DNA of 64,000 bases. Source: Pseudomonas sp. C2B4. GTDB taxonomy: Bacteria; Pseudomonadota; Gammaproteobacteria; Pseudomonadales; Pseudomonadaceae. Under the pieces are notes generated by a model. It was not told the DNA's origin and did not search any database. It saw nothing but the letters and a program-made list of their open reading frames with translations. The first letter of the stretch is position 1, and each line of letters opens with the position of its first letter. The stretch covers positions 204,137 to 268,136 of the forward strand of contig NZ_JABFMU010000003.1 in the NCBI RefSeq assembly GCF_013359695.1, written 5' to 3'. Below, in pieces: positions 9,237-18,316 of this stretch. The position numbers and the translations under genes were made by a program.

Positions 9237-9257
9237 CTTGATTCAACTAAATAACGA

Positions 9258-10670
9258 ATGGACTCGAATATGTTCAAGCCAACTGTCGGGCCGATTATTG
9301 GCCACACTACAACTAATCGAACTCGCATTTTCATACGTGGAGAATGGCAAAAAAACGCTTTGGCATTTGCCGGCATTCGTTATCGACGATTCGGTGACGA
9401 ACACTGGAATAAAGGCACCTTCAAACAACTGTCAGACGTGCGCGACATGTCCGACGTTATTGTCCTCCATGATCTCGTTGAGGATACCGAATACGAATAT
9501 CAGGCTGGCTGGTTCAGCCCGATGAGCCCGGTGCACACCGTGGAGACCGTGCGGGAACTGCCATTGCAATGGCCTCGGGACGTCTATCGCTTTCGCACGC
9601 AATCGAACCAGGTCACAACGCCGCGGGCCTATGTCGTCGGATCCTGTCGCTATTTGAGCATGACGGCCGGCGTGCCATGGGCACCGCATCTGGGCGATCG
9701 GATCTTCGCATCCATCTCAAACCTGGCAAAGCATGGCTCACCGCCCATCAGCGCCCTGTTGATGACAGGCGACCAAGTCTATATCGATGATTTGAACTTC
9801 ATTGCGCCGGATCGCGAATACCACGAAATACTTGCCAAATACCGTGTCGCCTTTTCTCAGCCGCACATTACGAAGTTAATGTCCGGCACACCGACTTACA
9901 TGATCCTCGACGATCATGAAATCGAAGATAACTGGCCAGCCAATAAAGTCAGAGGCGATGAGGTTTTATACAAAAACGCCATCGCCGCCTATGAGTTATA
10001 TCAAGCCAGTCACAGCCCGGCTCATCAGTTAAATGATGACGGGCAGCTCAGTTGCCCGTTAAAAAGGTATTGGTATCAGTTTACCAACGGCGATATCGAA
10101 TGGTTTGTCACCGACAGTCGCACCCGGCGCCAACTCGCGGCCGATGATCGACGCATCCTTGACAGGGAACAGGAGCAAGCTCTGTGCGACTGGCTGATCC
10201 ACAGTTCGGCCCGCGTCAAATTCGTGGTCACCAGCGTCATGTTCTACCCCGATCGAAAACGCAACACCAATGACGCCTGGCAAGCCTTTCCCGAGCAACG
10301 ATTACGATTACTCGAGACGATTCGTCATCACGGGATCAGGAACGTGGTGTTCATTTGCGGCGACGTCCACGGCTCACTGACCAGCCGCCTGACCCACAGC
10401 GCGGACCCGGACTTCGAGGTGCACACCATCGTCTCGTCCCCCCTGTGTAACAGCAAACTGCTGCCCTACGCCAAAGACTCCACCTTCATTCTTGATCAAC
10501 CGCTGATTCGCACGGCTGCCGGTGATTACCGACATGAACTCGCCAACAAGGTCATCAGCCAGGACAACTTCGCCCACTTGATTGTCGATGCGGAACAGAT
10601 TCAAGTGCGCTATCACGATCGGGAGGGGCATCTGTTGCAATCAACACGGATTGAATTGAATCCGAGGTGA
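9258..10670 (+). CDS. PhoD-like metallophosphatase (alkaline phosphatase D family)
   Basis: A 470-residue protein with the metal-binding blocks of the PhoD-like metallophosphoesterases: GSCRYL near residue 130, GDQVYIDD near residue 172, DDHEIEDNW near residue 218 and CGDVHGS near residue 370. An N-terminal beta-rich domain (about residues 1-115) resembles that preceding the catalytic domain in PhoD proteins. No Tat or Sec signal peptide is visible, unlike secreted PhoD, so a cytoplasmic location or a divergent substrate is likely. It stands alone between the aceEF terminator and dipA. Start could also be the ATG at 9270; neither has a strong ribosome site. Substrate is not predictable from the sequence. 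Confidence 0.85.
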   Translation: MDSNMFKPTVGPIIGHTTTNRTRIFIRGEWQKNALAFAGIRYRRFGDEHWNKGTFKQLSDVRDMSDVIVLHDLVEDTEYEYQAGWFSPMSPVHTVETVRELPLQWPRDVYRFRTQSNQVTTPRAYVVGSCRYLSMTAGVPWAPHLGDRIFASISNLAKHGSPPISALLMTGDQVYIDDLNFIAPDREYHEILAKYRVAFSQPHITKLMSGTPTYMILDDHEIEDNWPANKVRGDEVLYKNAIAAYELYQASHSPAHQLNDDGQLSCPLKRYWYQFTNGDIEWFVTDSRTRRQLAADDRRILDREQEQALCDWLIHSSARVKFVVTSVMFYPDRKRNTNDAWQAFPEQRLRLLETIRHHGIRNVVFICGDVHGSLTSRLTHSADPDFEVHTIVSSPLCNSKLLPYAKDSTFILDQPLIRTAAGDYRHELANKVISQDNFAHLIVDAEQIQVRYHDREGHLLQSTRIELNPR

Positions 10671-10860
10671 AAATCAGCAAATAGAATGACTTTTTGCTTT
10701 TAACTGGAGAAATCTTCACGCCTGCCGACATATTCTTATAGCACTTGGCCTTCATGTCTCTTGTCAGTCGGTGTCGCAATGATGCAACCTTGCCGCAGGC
10801 AACAGTAAAGAGGGCGAGAGCCCGGCGCGTTCAGCAAATACGAAGCGAGTTTCCCTCCCT

Positions 10861-13554
10861 ATGAAGAGCCAACCCGATGCCGCCAGCCGTATGGTGGCCG
10901 AGGTAGTGACGCAGTTGCCTGTGCCCTCGCGGCTCGGCATGCTGCGTTTCGAACGGCTGAATGAACCAAGCTGGGCGCTGCTGTTTCTCGATCCCAATTG
11001 CGAACGACAATTCGGCTTGCCGGCCGTGGAGCTGTGCGCTCTGGTCGGCTCGCCCTACGCCAGCCTGATGGAGCCGGAAGCGCGTTATCAGCTGCATGAC
11101 GCGATCCAGCATCAACTGAGCGAAGGCTCGCATTACCTGATCCGCTACACCTTGCACACCGCCGCAGGCTCGCTGAACCTGCTGGAACTGGGTGAAGGCT
11201 ACAAACAGCACAATCGACACCTGTTGCGCGGTTACCTGCTGGTCATCGACGGCCTGTTCGAAGACGACCCCTTGTTGCCCGCGCTGGATCTGGAAACCCA
11301 GAACTCGCGCCTGCAAATCGCCCTGGAACTCAACCAGCGCGCGCAACAGGAACAATTGCAGCATCTGGAACGGGTGCGTGCCCAGCAGGATCTGATCCTG
11401 TTGCTGACCCGCCAGCGCTACAGCAGCAACAATTCCCTGCAAGAAGCCGCCGAACTGATCACACGCAGTGCCTGCGAAATTTACGAAATCGACTGCGCCA
11501 GCCTGTGGCACCTCGAGGGTTCGATGCTGATGCCGATTTCGGCTTTCCACCGCGCCAACCAGGAATACCTGTTGCCGCAGCCGATCGACGCCAGCGGTTT
11601 TCCCGACTACCTCGACGCGCTGCACACTGGGCGCGCCATCGATGCCCACAACGCCATGCGCGACCCTCGCACCCGCGAAATGGCCGAAAGCCTGCGCCCG
11701 CGTGATGTCAACGCAATGCTCGACGCCAGCATCCGCGTCGATGGCCAGGTGGTTGGCGTGCTGTGCCTTGAGCAAACCGGCGCGACCCGCGCCTGGCAGT
11801 CGGATGAAATTGCCTTCGCCGGTGAGCTGGCGGACCAGTTTGCCCAAGTCATCAGCAACCATAACCGACGCACCGCCACCAGCGCCCTGCACCTGTTCCA
11901 GCGCGCGGTCGAGCAAAGCGCCAACGCCTTCCTGCTGGTCAATTGCGACGGCGTGGTGGAGTACGTCAACCCGAGCTTCACCGCCATCACGCAGTACAGC
12001 ACCGAAGAAGTCCATGGCCAGCGACTGGCCGAACTGCCGGCGCTGGAGAACCTCAGCGAACTGCTATTCGATGCGACATCGGCACTGGCCAAAAGCAACA
12101 GCTGGCAGGGTGAATTCAAGAGCCGTCGCAAAAACCTGGAACCCTACTGGGGCCAGTTGTCGATCTCCAAGGTCTATGGCGACAACCGCGAACTGACCCA
12201 TTACATCGGCATTTACGAAGACATCACCCAAACCAAACTCGCCCAGCAACGCATCGAGCGCCTGGCCTATACCGATAACCTGACCAACCTCGGCAACCGT
12301 CCGGCATTCATCCGCAACCTCGATGAACGCTTCGCCCGAGACAGCGATACCCCGATCAGCCTGTTGCTGGTGGACATCGACAACTTCAAGCGCATCAATG
12401 ACAGCCTCGGTCATCAGACCGGCGACAAGCTGCTGATCAGCCTGGCCCGGCGCTTGCGCAACAGCCTGAGCCCGAGCGGCAGCCTGGCGAGGTTCGCCAG
12501 TAACGAATTTGCCGTGCTGCTGGACAATACCGACCTCCACACCGGCCAACAGGTCGCCAACCAACTGCTGGCGACCCTCGACAAGCCCATGTTCGTCGAC
12601 AACCAGCTGATCAGTGTGACCGGCTCCGTGGGCCTGGCTTGCGCCCCACTGCACGGGCGCGACCCGCAAACCCTGATGCGCAACGCCGGGCTGGCACTGC
12701 ACAAGGCCAAGGCCAACGGCAAACATCAGGTGCAGGTGTTCACCGAAGCACTGAACGCCGAGGCCAGTTACAAACTGTTCGTCGAAAACAACCTGCGCCG
12801 CGCCCTGACCCAGAACGAGCTGGACGTGTTCTATCAACCCAAGCTCTGCCTGCGCAGCGGTCGCCTGTTGGGCATGGAAGCCTTGCTGCGGTGGGACCAC
12901 CCGGAAAAAGGCATGATCCGGCCGGACCAGTTCATCAGCGTCGCGGAAGAAACCGGCCTGATCATTCCGATTGGCAAATGGATCGCCCGCCAGGCCTGCC
13001 GCAAGAGCAAAGAACTGACGGCAGCCGGGCTGGGCAATCTTCAGGTAGCGATCAACCTGTCGCCCAAACAGTTTTCCGATCCGGATTTGGTGGCGTCCAT
13101 CGCCACCATCCTCAAGGAAGAAGCGCTGCCGGCGAACCTGCTCGAACTTGAGCTGACCGAAGGCCTGCTGCTCGAAGCCACCGAAGACACCCACCTGCAA
13201 CTCGACCAGCTCAAGCGCCTGGGCCTGACCCTGGCCATGGACGATTTCGGCACCGGTTACTCGTCGCTCAGTTACTTGAAAAAATTCCCCATCGACATCA
13301 TTAAGATCGATCGAAGCTTCATCCACGAAATCCCGGATAACCAGGACGACATGGAAATCACCTCCGCAGTGATCGCCATGGCCCACAACCTGAAACTCAA
13401 GGTCGTGGCTGAGGGCATCGAAACGGCCGCGCAGTTATCTTTCCTGCGTCGCCACCGTTGCGACGTTGGTCAGGGCTACCTGTTCGACCAGCCGATCCCG
13501 GGCGCCGAGCTGATCGAAAAGCTCAAACGCTACCCGCGCGGCCCTGGCGCCTGA
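10861..13554 (+). CDS. dipA: c-di-GMP phosphodiesterase of DipA type (PAS-GAF-PAS-degenerate GGDEF-EAL)
   Basis: An 897-residue multidomain protein: an N-terminal PAS-like region (about residues 15-130), a GAF domain (180-330), a second PAS (345-455), a GGDEF domain (460-620) and an EAL domain (640-890). The diguanylate cyclase signature is degenerate: ASNEF at 546-550 replaces GGDEF, so synthesis activity is unlikely. The EAL domain keeps EALLR at 673, DDFGTGYSSL near residue 795 and DIIKIDRSFI, so it should hydrolyse c-di-GMP. Architecture, degenerate motif and position between aceF and msrA match P. aeruginosa PA5017 (DipA), a phosphodiesterase needed for biofilm dispersal. No membrane segments are seen. 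The gene name rests on synteny and architecture. Confidence 0.88.
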   Translation: MKSQPDAASRMVAEVVTQLPVPSRLGMLRFERLNEPSWALLFLDPNCERQFGLPAVELCALVGSPYASLMEPEARYQLHDAIQHQLSEGSHYLIRYTLHTAAGSLNLLELGEGYKQHNRHLLRGYLLVIDGLFEDDPLLPALDLETQNSRLQIALELNQRAQQEQLQHLERVRAQQDLILLLTRQRYSSNNSLQEAAELITRSACEIYEIDCASLWHLEGSMLMPISAFHRANQEYLLPQPIDASGFPDYLDALHTGRAIDAHNAMRDPRTREMAESLRPRDVNAMLDASIRVDGQVVGVLCLEQTGATRAWQSDEIAFAGELADQFAQVISNHNRRTATSALHLFQRAVEQSANAFLLVNCDGVVEYVNPSFTAITQYSTEEVHGQRLAELPALENLSELLFDATSALAKSNSWQGEFKSRRKNLEPYWGQLSISKVYGDNRELTHYIGIYEDITQTKLAQQRIERLAYTDNLTNLGNRPAFIRNLDERFARDSDTPISLLLVDIDNFKRINDSLGHQTGDKLLISLARRLRNSLSPSGSLARFASNEFAVLLDNTDLHTGQQVANQLLATLDKPMFVDNQLISVTGSVGLACAPLHGRDPQTLMRNAGLALHKAKANGKHQVQVFTEALNAEASYKLFVENNLRRALTQNELDVFYQPKLCLRSGRLLGMEALLRWDHPEKGMIRPDQFISVAEETGLIIPIGKWIARQACRKSKELTAAGLGNLQVAINLSPKQFSDPDLVASIATILKEEALPANLLELELTEGLLLEATEDTHLQLDQLKRLGLTLAMDDFGTGYSSLSYLKKFPIDIIKIDRSFIHEIPDNQDDMEITSAVIAMAHNLKLKVVAEGIETAAQLSFLRRHRCDVGQGYLFDQPIPGAELIEKLKRYPRGPGA

Positions 13555-13615
13555 CAGCGGCCCGACACTCGGGCAAACTGCATCTCTGACTATTTACCCT
13601 GACTGAGGACTGATA

Positions 13616-14263
13616 ATGGTTCTGCGCTCGGAAATTCTGGTGAACAAAAACGTGCTCCCTACCAAAGAACAAGCTCTGCCTGGTCGCGAAACCCCGATCA
13701 AGGTGCCGGATGAACACTTCGTCAACGGCAATCCGCTGCTGGGCCCATTCCCGGGCAATGTGGAATTCGCCATTTTTGGCCTGGGCTGCTTCTGGGGCGC
13801 GGAACGTCGCTTCTGGCAGCGCGAAGGCGTGTTCAGCACGTCCGTCGGTTACGCCGGCGGTTACACGCCGAACCCGACGTATGAAGAAGTCTGCTCGGGC
13901 CTGACCGGCCACAGCGAAGTGGTGCTGGTTGTCTACGAACCGGAAAAAGTCAGTTACGAAGAGCTGCTGAAGATGTTCTGGGAACTGCACAACCCGACTC
14001 AGGGCATGCGCCAGGGCAATGATATCGGCACCCAGTACCGTTCGGTGATCTACGCCACCAACCCGGCCCAGCTGGAAGCGGCGAAGAAAAGCGCACAGGT
14101 GTTCCAGGCCGAACTGACCAAGGCTGGCCAGGGCATCATCACCACCGATATCGACGAAGCCCCGACCTTCTACTATGCCGAGGCTTATCACCAGCAGTAT
14201 CTGGCCAAAAACCCGGAAGGCTACTGCGGGATTGGCGGCACTGGCGTGACTTGCCCGATCTGA
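13616..14263 (+). CDS. msrA: Peptide methionine-S-sulfoxide reductase
   Basis: A 215-residue MsrA with the catalytic-cysteine motif [11 protein letters not shown] near residue 60, the GYAGG substrate-pocket motif and a C-terminal YCGIGGTG segment carrying a recycling cysteine. It reduces the S-epimer of methionine sulfoxide in proteins using thioredoxin. It follows dipA on the same strand with a 61-base gap containing a TGAGGA ribosome site just before the ATG. Confidence 0.96.
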   Translation: MVLRSEILVNKNVLPTKEQALPGRETPIKVPDEHFVNGNPLLGPFPGNVEFAIFGLGCFWGAERRFWQREGVFSTSVGYAGGYTPNPTYEEVCSGLTGHSEVVLVVYEPEKVSYEELLKMFWELHNPTQGMRQGNDIGTQYRSVIYATNPAQLEAAKKSAQVFQAELTKAGQGIITTDIDEAPTFYYAEAYHQQYLAKNPEGYCGIGGTGVTCPI

Positions 14264-14281
14264 TTTTCAGGTCCTGAAAAG

Positions 14282-14374
14282 CTTCGCGGGCAAGCCCGCT
14301 CCCACAAGTCAAGTGCCTGACCACAATGCAGTGATCGACATAAAACCCTGTGGGAGCGGGCTTGCCCGCGATGG
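14282..14374. repeat. REP doublet, outward-facing arms
   Basis: CGCGGGCAAGCCCGCTCCCACA lies on the left and TGTGGGAGCGGGCTTGCCCGCGATGG on the right. The order of the arms is opposite to most doublets in this window. The core variant is GGGC..GCCC. Confidence 0.85.
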
Positions 14375-14403
14375 CGTCCGATCAGACGCCACCATGCAAC
14401 AGA

Positions 14404-15243
14404 TCAACTCTCGGCAATCAACCAATCCATCTTCCACCCACCCTGGGTCTGCCCAAGCTTCTCGGACAGCCACGGCAGCAACTCACGCAATTCTTCCTCC
14501 AGCCCCCACGGCGGATTGGCAATCGCCAGACCGGAACCGTTCAGGCTGTTGGGCGTGTCCAATGGATGTACCAGCAATTCGACGCGCAACAACTTCGGCG
14601 CACCGGTGCCGGCCAGGTCCTGATAGAAGCGGCGCAATGCACGCTGATCTTTCACCGGGTACCAGATCGCCGCCACGGTTTGACGCATCCGGCCAATCGC
14701 CTCTTTCAACGACGCCGCGCAGCGCTGCATCTCGTCGAGTTTTTCGAACGGCGGGTCAATCAACATCACCGCACGCTTCTCCGGCACCGGCAACAAGGCC
14801 CGCGACACATGCCAGCCTTCGCCCAAGTGAACTTTCACCCGACGGTCACCCGCCATGTTGTCCTTGAGCAGCACGCCATCTTCCGGGTGCTTCTCGTTGA
14901 GCAACACGCGGTCCTGCGGGCGGGTCAGGCGTCGCGCCAATTCCGGCGAACCGGGGTAATAGCGCAACTGGCCATCCGGGTTCATCTCGTGCAGCACTTG
15001 CATGTAATCAGCGGTCAGGATCGGCAGATCCGGCTGATCCCACAAACGTGCAATGCCTTCCAGGTACTCACCGGTACGGTTGGCCTGATCGCCCTGAAGG
15101 TCATACAGGCCAATGCCGGCGTGCGTATCGAGATAGGCAAACGGCTGCTCCTTGCGCGACATCAGGGCGATGAGGCGGGTCAAGGTCAGGTGTTTGAACA
15201 CATCGGCGTGATTGCCGGCATGGAAGGCGTGACGATAATTCAT
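14404..15243 (-). CDS. rlmJ: 23S rRNA (adenine-2030-N6)-methyltransferase
   Basis: A 279-residue protein beginning MNYRHAFHAGNHADVFKHL, the characteristic RlmJ (formerly YhiR) start. The N6-adenine methyltransferase motif appears as IDPPFE near residue 163. It methylates A2030 of 23S rRNA. It lies convergent with msrA across a REP doublet and downstream of the vgrG-DUF4123 pair on the same strand, with 101 bases between. Confidence 0.93.
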   Translation of the reverse strand: MNYRHAFHAGNHADVFKHLTLTRLIALMSRKEQPFAYLDTHAGIGLYDLQGDQANRTGEYLEGIARLWDQPDLPILTADYMQVLHEMNPDGQLRYYPGSPELARRLTRPQDRVLLNEKHPEDGVLLKDNMAGDRRVKVHLGEGWHVSRALLPVPEKRAVMLIDPPFEKLDEMQRCAASLKEAIGRMRQTVAAIWYPVKDQRALRRFYQDLAGTGAPKLLRVELLVHPLDTPNSLNGSGLAIANPPWGLEEELRELLPWLSEKLGQTQGGWKMDWLIAES

Positions 15244-15344
15244 GGTTGCTCCTGCGAAGGCCGGGAAGTTTACCTTTTACCGGCCTGCAAGTCAGGCGGT
15301 CGCGGCTGAGCGGCCTTACACGCTTAAACGCACCGCCACAGGAT

Positions 15345-16088
15345 TTAGTACATTTCCTCCATCAAGTAGGCCAACAACTCATCTTTCGGCACGGACGGCA
15401 AATCAGGCTCTGTGAGAAAACTCGCGACCTTGCTGCGCAATACAGGCTCCGAAAACGCCTCGAAAACGCCCGGCTGCTCTTCACTCAACCACTGCAACAA
15501 ATTGCTGATCCGCGTGGAGGCATCCTCATCACCCAGCTGCTGCAACAGGGATTCCGGCACCTCCCACCACGGAAAAACCTTCTTGGTGCTCTGCTCGCGC
15601 CCACCGATCTCGACAGCCTGACCATTGATCAAACACCGCCCGATCACCGGCAGCAGTTGTGCCTCCTCAACCTCGGCACACTGGAGCATCGGCAGCACAT
15701 ACCGGCCATCCCAGAAACGGAAAAACGCCGCACTGCCATTGGGCAGCAAAACTTGCGTAAGGCTGCGCAGGTGTTCGACCAACACCTCCTGACTGGCCGA
15801 GGAAACCGCCAACCAGCCCCAGTCACGAGACGCCGTAGTCGCTACCCAGTTCAGAAACTCACTGTTCACCGCGACGATTCCGACAAAGGGCATCACCGCT
15901 TCCCATTCGGCATAGGCGGTCTCAGCCCAGATAGAGCCCGGCATTTTTGCGGGGGACGTACGCTGCCAGATTTTGAGCGGTTCCGCGGCACTGGCGTTAC
16001 TGAAGACCGCGAACAGTTGTTCCGACGGTTGCAACGGTTTTTGCTCCAGCCAGGCGTGAGGGGATAAGGAATCAGGCTGCACAGACAC
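15345..16088 (-). CDS. DUF4123 protein, type VI secretion adaptor/chaperone
   Basis: A 247-residue protein starting at a GTG that lies inside the vgrG gene (17-base overlap), so the two are translationally coupled. It matches the DUF4123 family in length and in features such as LFAVFSNASAA, GWLAVSS and RFWDGRYVLPML. DUF4123 proteins (Tap/TEC) load effectors onto their cognate VgrG. Normally the effector gene follows directly; here the next gene is the housekeeping rlmJ, so no cargo is present at this locus. Family identification is confident; the partner effector is unknown. Confidence 0.82.
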   Translation of the reverse strand: MSVQPDSLSPHAWLEQKPLQPSEQLFAVFSNASAAEPLKIWQRTSPAKMPGSIWAETAYAEWEAVMPFVGIVAVNSEFLNWVATTASRDWGWLAVSSASQEVLVEHLRSLTQVLLPNGSAAFFRFWDGRYVLPMLQCAEVEEAQLLPVIGRCLINGQAVEIGGREQSTKKVFPWWEVPESLLQQLGDEDASTRISNLLQWLSEEQPGVFEAFSEPVLRSKVASFLTEPDLPSVPKDELLAYLMEEMY

Positions 16089-17970
16089 CGTCCTTGCAAC
16101 ATATTTGGCAAAACGGCGCAGCCCTTTTCAGGTTGAACATCTGCGCGCTGCTCAGTGCCACGCCTTGCACAGGCGCGCTCGATGCGCCAATGGCCGGGAT
16201 CAACGCTCCGCCGACCCCGATGGGTACACTGCTGAAAATCCCTTCCGGGCCAATATTGATCCAGTGTCCGCCCGCCTGGATCGTCGCGTGGGCGCCCCCG
16301 TCGATGACAACCTGGTTACCGGCATTGACGCGAAACTGCCCGCTTGTGTTGACGGTCTGGTTGCTTGCGCGGATATCCCTATCACCTACGACGTGAACAT
16401 AGTCGTTTCGATCGACCTTCACGTACATGTCGTTCATCACCGATTGAGTCCAGTCTCGCTGGGCCCGAAGGTAGATCTGCTCAGCGCCCCGACGATCCTC
16501 GATCCGCAACTCGTTGTAGCCTCGAGCGCCATCAGGATCAGCCGGACTGCTTTGAGTGCGCAAGACACTGCTGGTCTTATCGGCAGGTAAATTCAGCGCC
16601 ACCGAATTCGCACCATTGGGCACACATCCCATCACTAGGGGTTTGTCGGCATCACCATCAACGAAACCCACCAGCACTTCCATTCCCACTCGCGGCGTCA
16701 GCACACTGCCATACCCATCGTGGGCCCAGGCGCTGGCCACCCGCAGCCAGCAACTGGAGTGCTCATCCAACTTCCCCTCGCGATCCCACATCAGCCGGAC
16801 GTTGACCCGTCCGAACTGGTCGCAATGGATTTCACTGTTTTCAGGACCGGTCACCACCGCCGATTGATAGCCGGCGACACGGGGTTTCTCGATCAACGGC
16901 GGGCGAAAAAATACATCCCACGGCGTTGCCAGAAACGTATTGCGATAGCCCTGGAAATCATTCGTATTGTCACTGTCCGCCAACTCCTCCAGCACTTGCG
17001 GCTGTCGACCCTGATGATCGACTTCGGTGAGCAGCCACAGATCGTTCCAAGCCTTTCGCGGATGCTCTTCGAGCCGCAGAAAATGCCCGCTGATCAGCGC
17101 GGGTTGATCACTGCTGCCTTGTGCCTGGCGGTAATCTGCACGATGACGCTCCAGCGCTCGTGCAGCCAGTTGACCACCGACCTTGCGATCATTGAACCGC
17201 CCCGGAAAGGCATAATCCTCCAGCACCGGCAGCTGCTGGCTATCACGTCGCACCTGCAGGTCCAGGCGAGGCTTATGGAAATCGTAATCGCGGCGCACCA
17301 CGGCGGTGGGGCGAGTTTCCAGACGCACGTTGAATTGATTAACGACCGGTGCCTGTACAGCCATGCCATTGCCCGGCAAATACTGGGTGGACTCGGGCAG
17401 GCGCGGGAACACCGTCTGGTCATCACCAAACACCAACAGGTGCCCGTCGGCGCTGTGCTGGAAGTGAAAATGAATGCCGACCTCGGCACACAGTCGCTGG
17501 ATAAACGCCAAGTCGCTTTCCGCGTATTGCACGCAGTATTCGCGCTCGGGGTAATCACCGCCGAGATGAAACTTGAAGGCGTCGCCGAGGATGCCGTGGT
17601 CCTTGAGGATGTGCGTGATGATCTTTGGCACATTCTTGTGCTGGAAGATTCGCTGGTTGATGCGCTGACCCAGGTACATCAGGCGAGGCACAAGACTCAT
17701 CTGGTATTGCGTCAAGCGCTGGCCTGAATCGCCTTGGCCAATGCGAAAAATCTGACCATGAACCCCACAGCCTTGGGTATCAAAACTCAGAAACGCCTGA
17801 CGATGCAGCACACTTTCCAGCTCGATGTCCGGTCGCTCGCTGACCAGTTCCAGATCAAAACAGTACGGCTGGCTGATGGCTTCCTTGCCTGTGAACTCAA
17901 GCACCCTGAATTCACTCTGGACGCCGTCAATGGTCAATGTGAAGCGTGGTTGATTAGCAGAAGTGAACAT
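16072..17970 (-). CDS. vgrG: Type VI secretion system tip protein VgrG (TssI)
   Basis: A 632-residue VgrG using the ATG at 17970 (MFTSANQPRFTLTIDG, the family's usual start). A gp27-like region covers about residues 1-370. The gp5-like OB fold follows (residues 375-460, with HCDQFGRVNVRLMWDREGK), then a beta-helix/DUF2345-type C-terminal part. No extra C-terminal effector domain is fused. The last ten residues before the terminal Ala-Ala form an unusual cysteine cluster, C-x2-C-C-x4-C. VgrG trimers tip the secreted spike. No other T6SS genes are in the window, so this is an orphan vgrG relying on a secretion apparatus elsewhere. Confidence 0.93.
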   Translation of the reverse strand: MFTSANQPRFTLTIDGVQSEFRVLEFTGKEAISQPYCFDLELVSERPDIELESVLHRQAFLSFDTQGCGVHGQIFRIGQGDSGQRLTQYQMSLVPRLMYLGQRINQRIFQHKNVPKIITHILKDHGILGDAFKFHLGGDYPEREYCVQYAESDLAFIQRLCAEVGIHFHFQHSADGHLLVFGDDQTVFPRLPESTQYLPGNGMAVQAPVVNQFNVRLETRPTAVVRRDYDFHKPRLDLQVRRDSQQLPVLEDYAFPGRFNDRKVGGQLAARALERHRADYRQAQGSSDQPALISGHFLRLEEHPRKAWNDLWLLTEVDHQGRQPQVLEELADSDNTNDFQGYRNTFLATPWDVFFRPPLIEKPRVAGYQSAVVTGPENSEIHCDQFGRVNVRLMWDREGKLDEHSSCWLRVASAWAHDGYGSVLTPRVGMEVLVGFVDGDADKPLVMGCVPNGANSVALNLPADKTSSVLRTQSSPADPDGARGYNELRIEDRRGAEQIYLRAQRDWTQSVMNDMYVKVDRNDYVHVVGDRDIRASNQTVNTSGQFRVNAGNQVVIDGGAHATIQAGGHWINIGPEGIFSSVPIGVGGALIPAIGASSAPVQGVALSSAQMFNLKRAAPFCQICCKDGVCAA

Positions 17971-18133
17971 CGATGTGTCTCTGCAGAAAGAAAGCGGGCG
18001 ATTCTGCATGAGTGACCAGCGGGATCATCGAAGGGCAGGAAAAACAGAAATGCCTTACTCCACTTGAAGCTTTGACCTTCAAAAAACGGTTCTTTCGGCT
18101 ACAGACAATACTGCAAAAAACACAACACCCCCC

Positions 18134-18223
18134 TGTGGGAGCGAGCCTGCTCGCGAAGACGATTTGGCTGTCACATCGACGCTGAACATGCCGCCATCTT
18201 CGCGAGCAGGCTCGCTCCCACAG
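18134..18223. repeat. REP doublet
   Basis: TGTGGGAGCGAGCCTGCTCGCGAAG and its inverse CTTCGCGAGCAGGCTCGCTC are separated by about 40 bases. It lies in the 307-base gap between the vgrG start (17970) and putP; the rest of the gap holds only the putP terminator. Confidence 0.92.
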
Positions 18224-18243
18224 AGGGGACCCAACAGACATAC

Positions 18244-18280
18244 AAAAAAACGGCCCGCCTCCAAAGGAAGCGGGCCGTTT
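18244..18280 (-). terminator. Rho-independent terminator of putP
   Basis: On the reverse strand AAACGGCCCGC pairs with GCGGGCCGTTT around a 12-base loop and is followed by a run of Ts, 37 bases after the putP stop. Confidence 0.9.
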
Positions 18281-18316
18281 CGTTCAAGCACGGGTTCAGA
18301 GCATGCGCTCAACCCA

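Noticed and set aside
17971..18009. Upstream ATG for vgrG at 18009
   Set aside because: The extra 13 residues precede the conserved MFTSANQPRFTL start and no ribosome site supports them.
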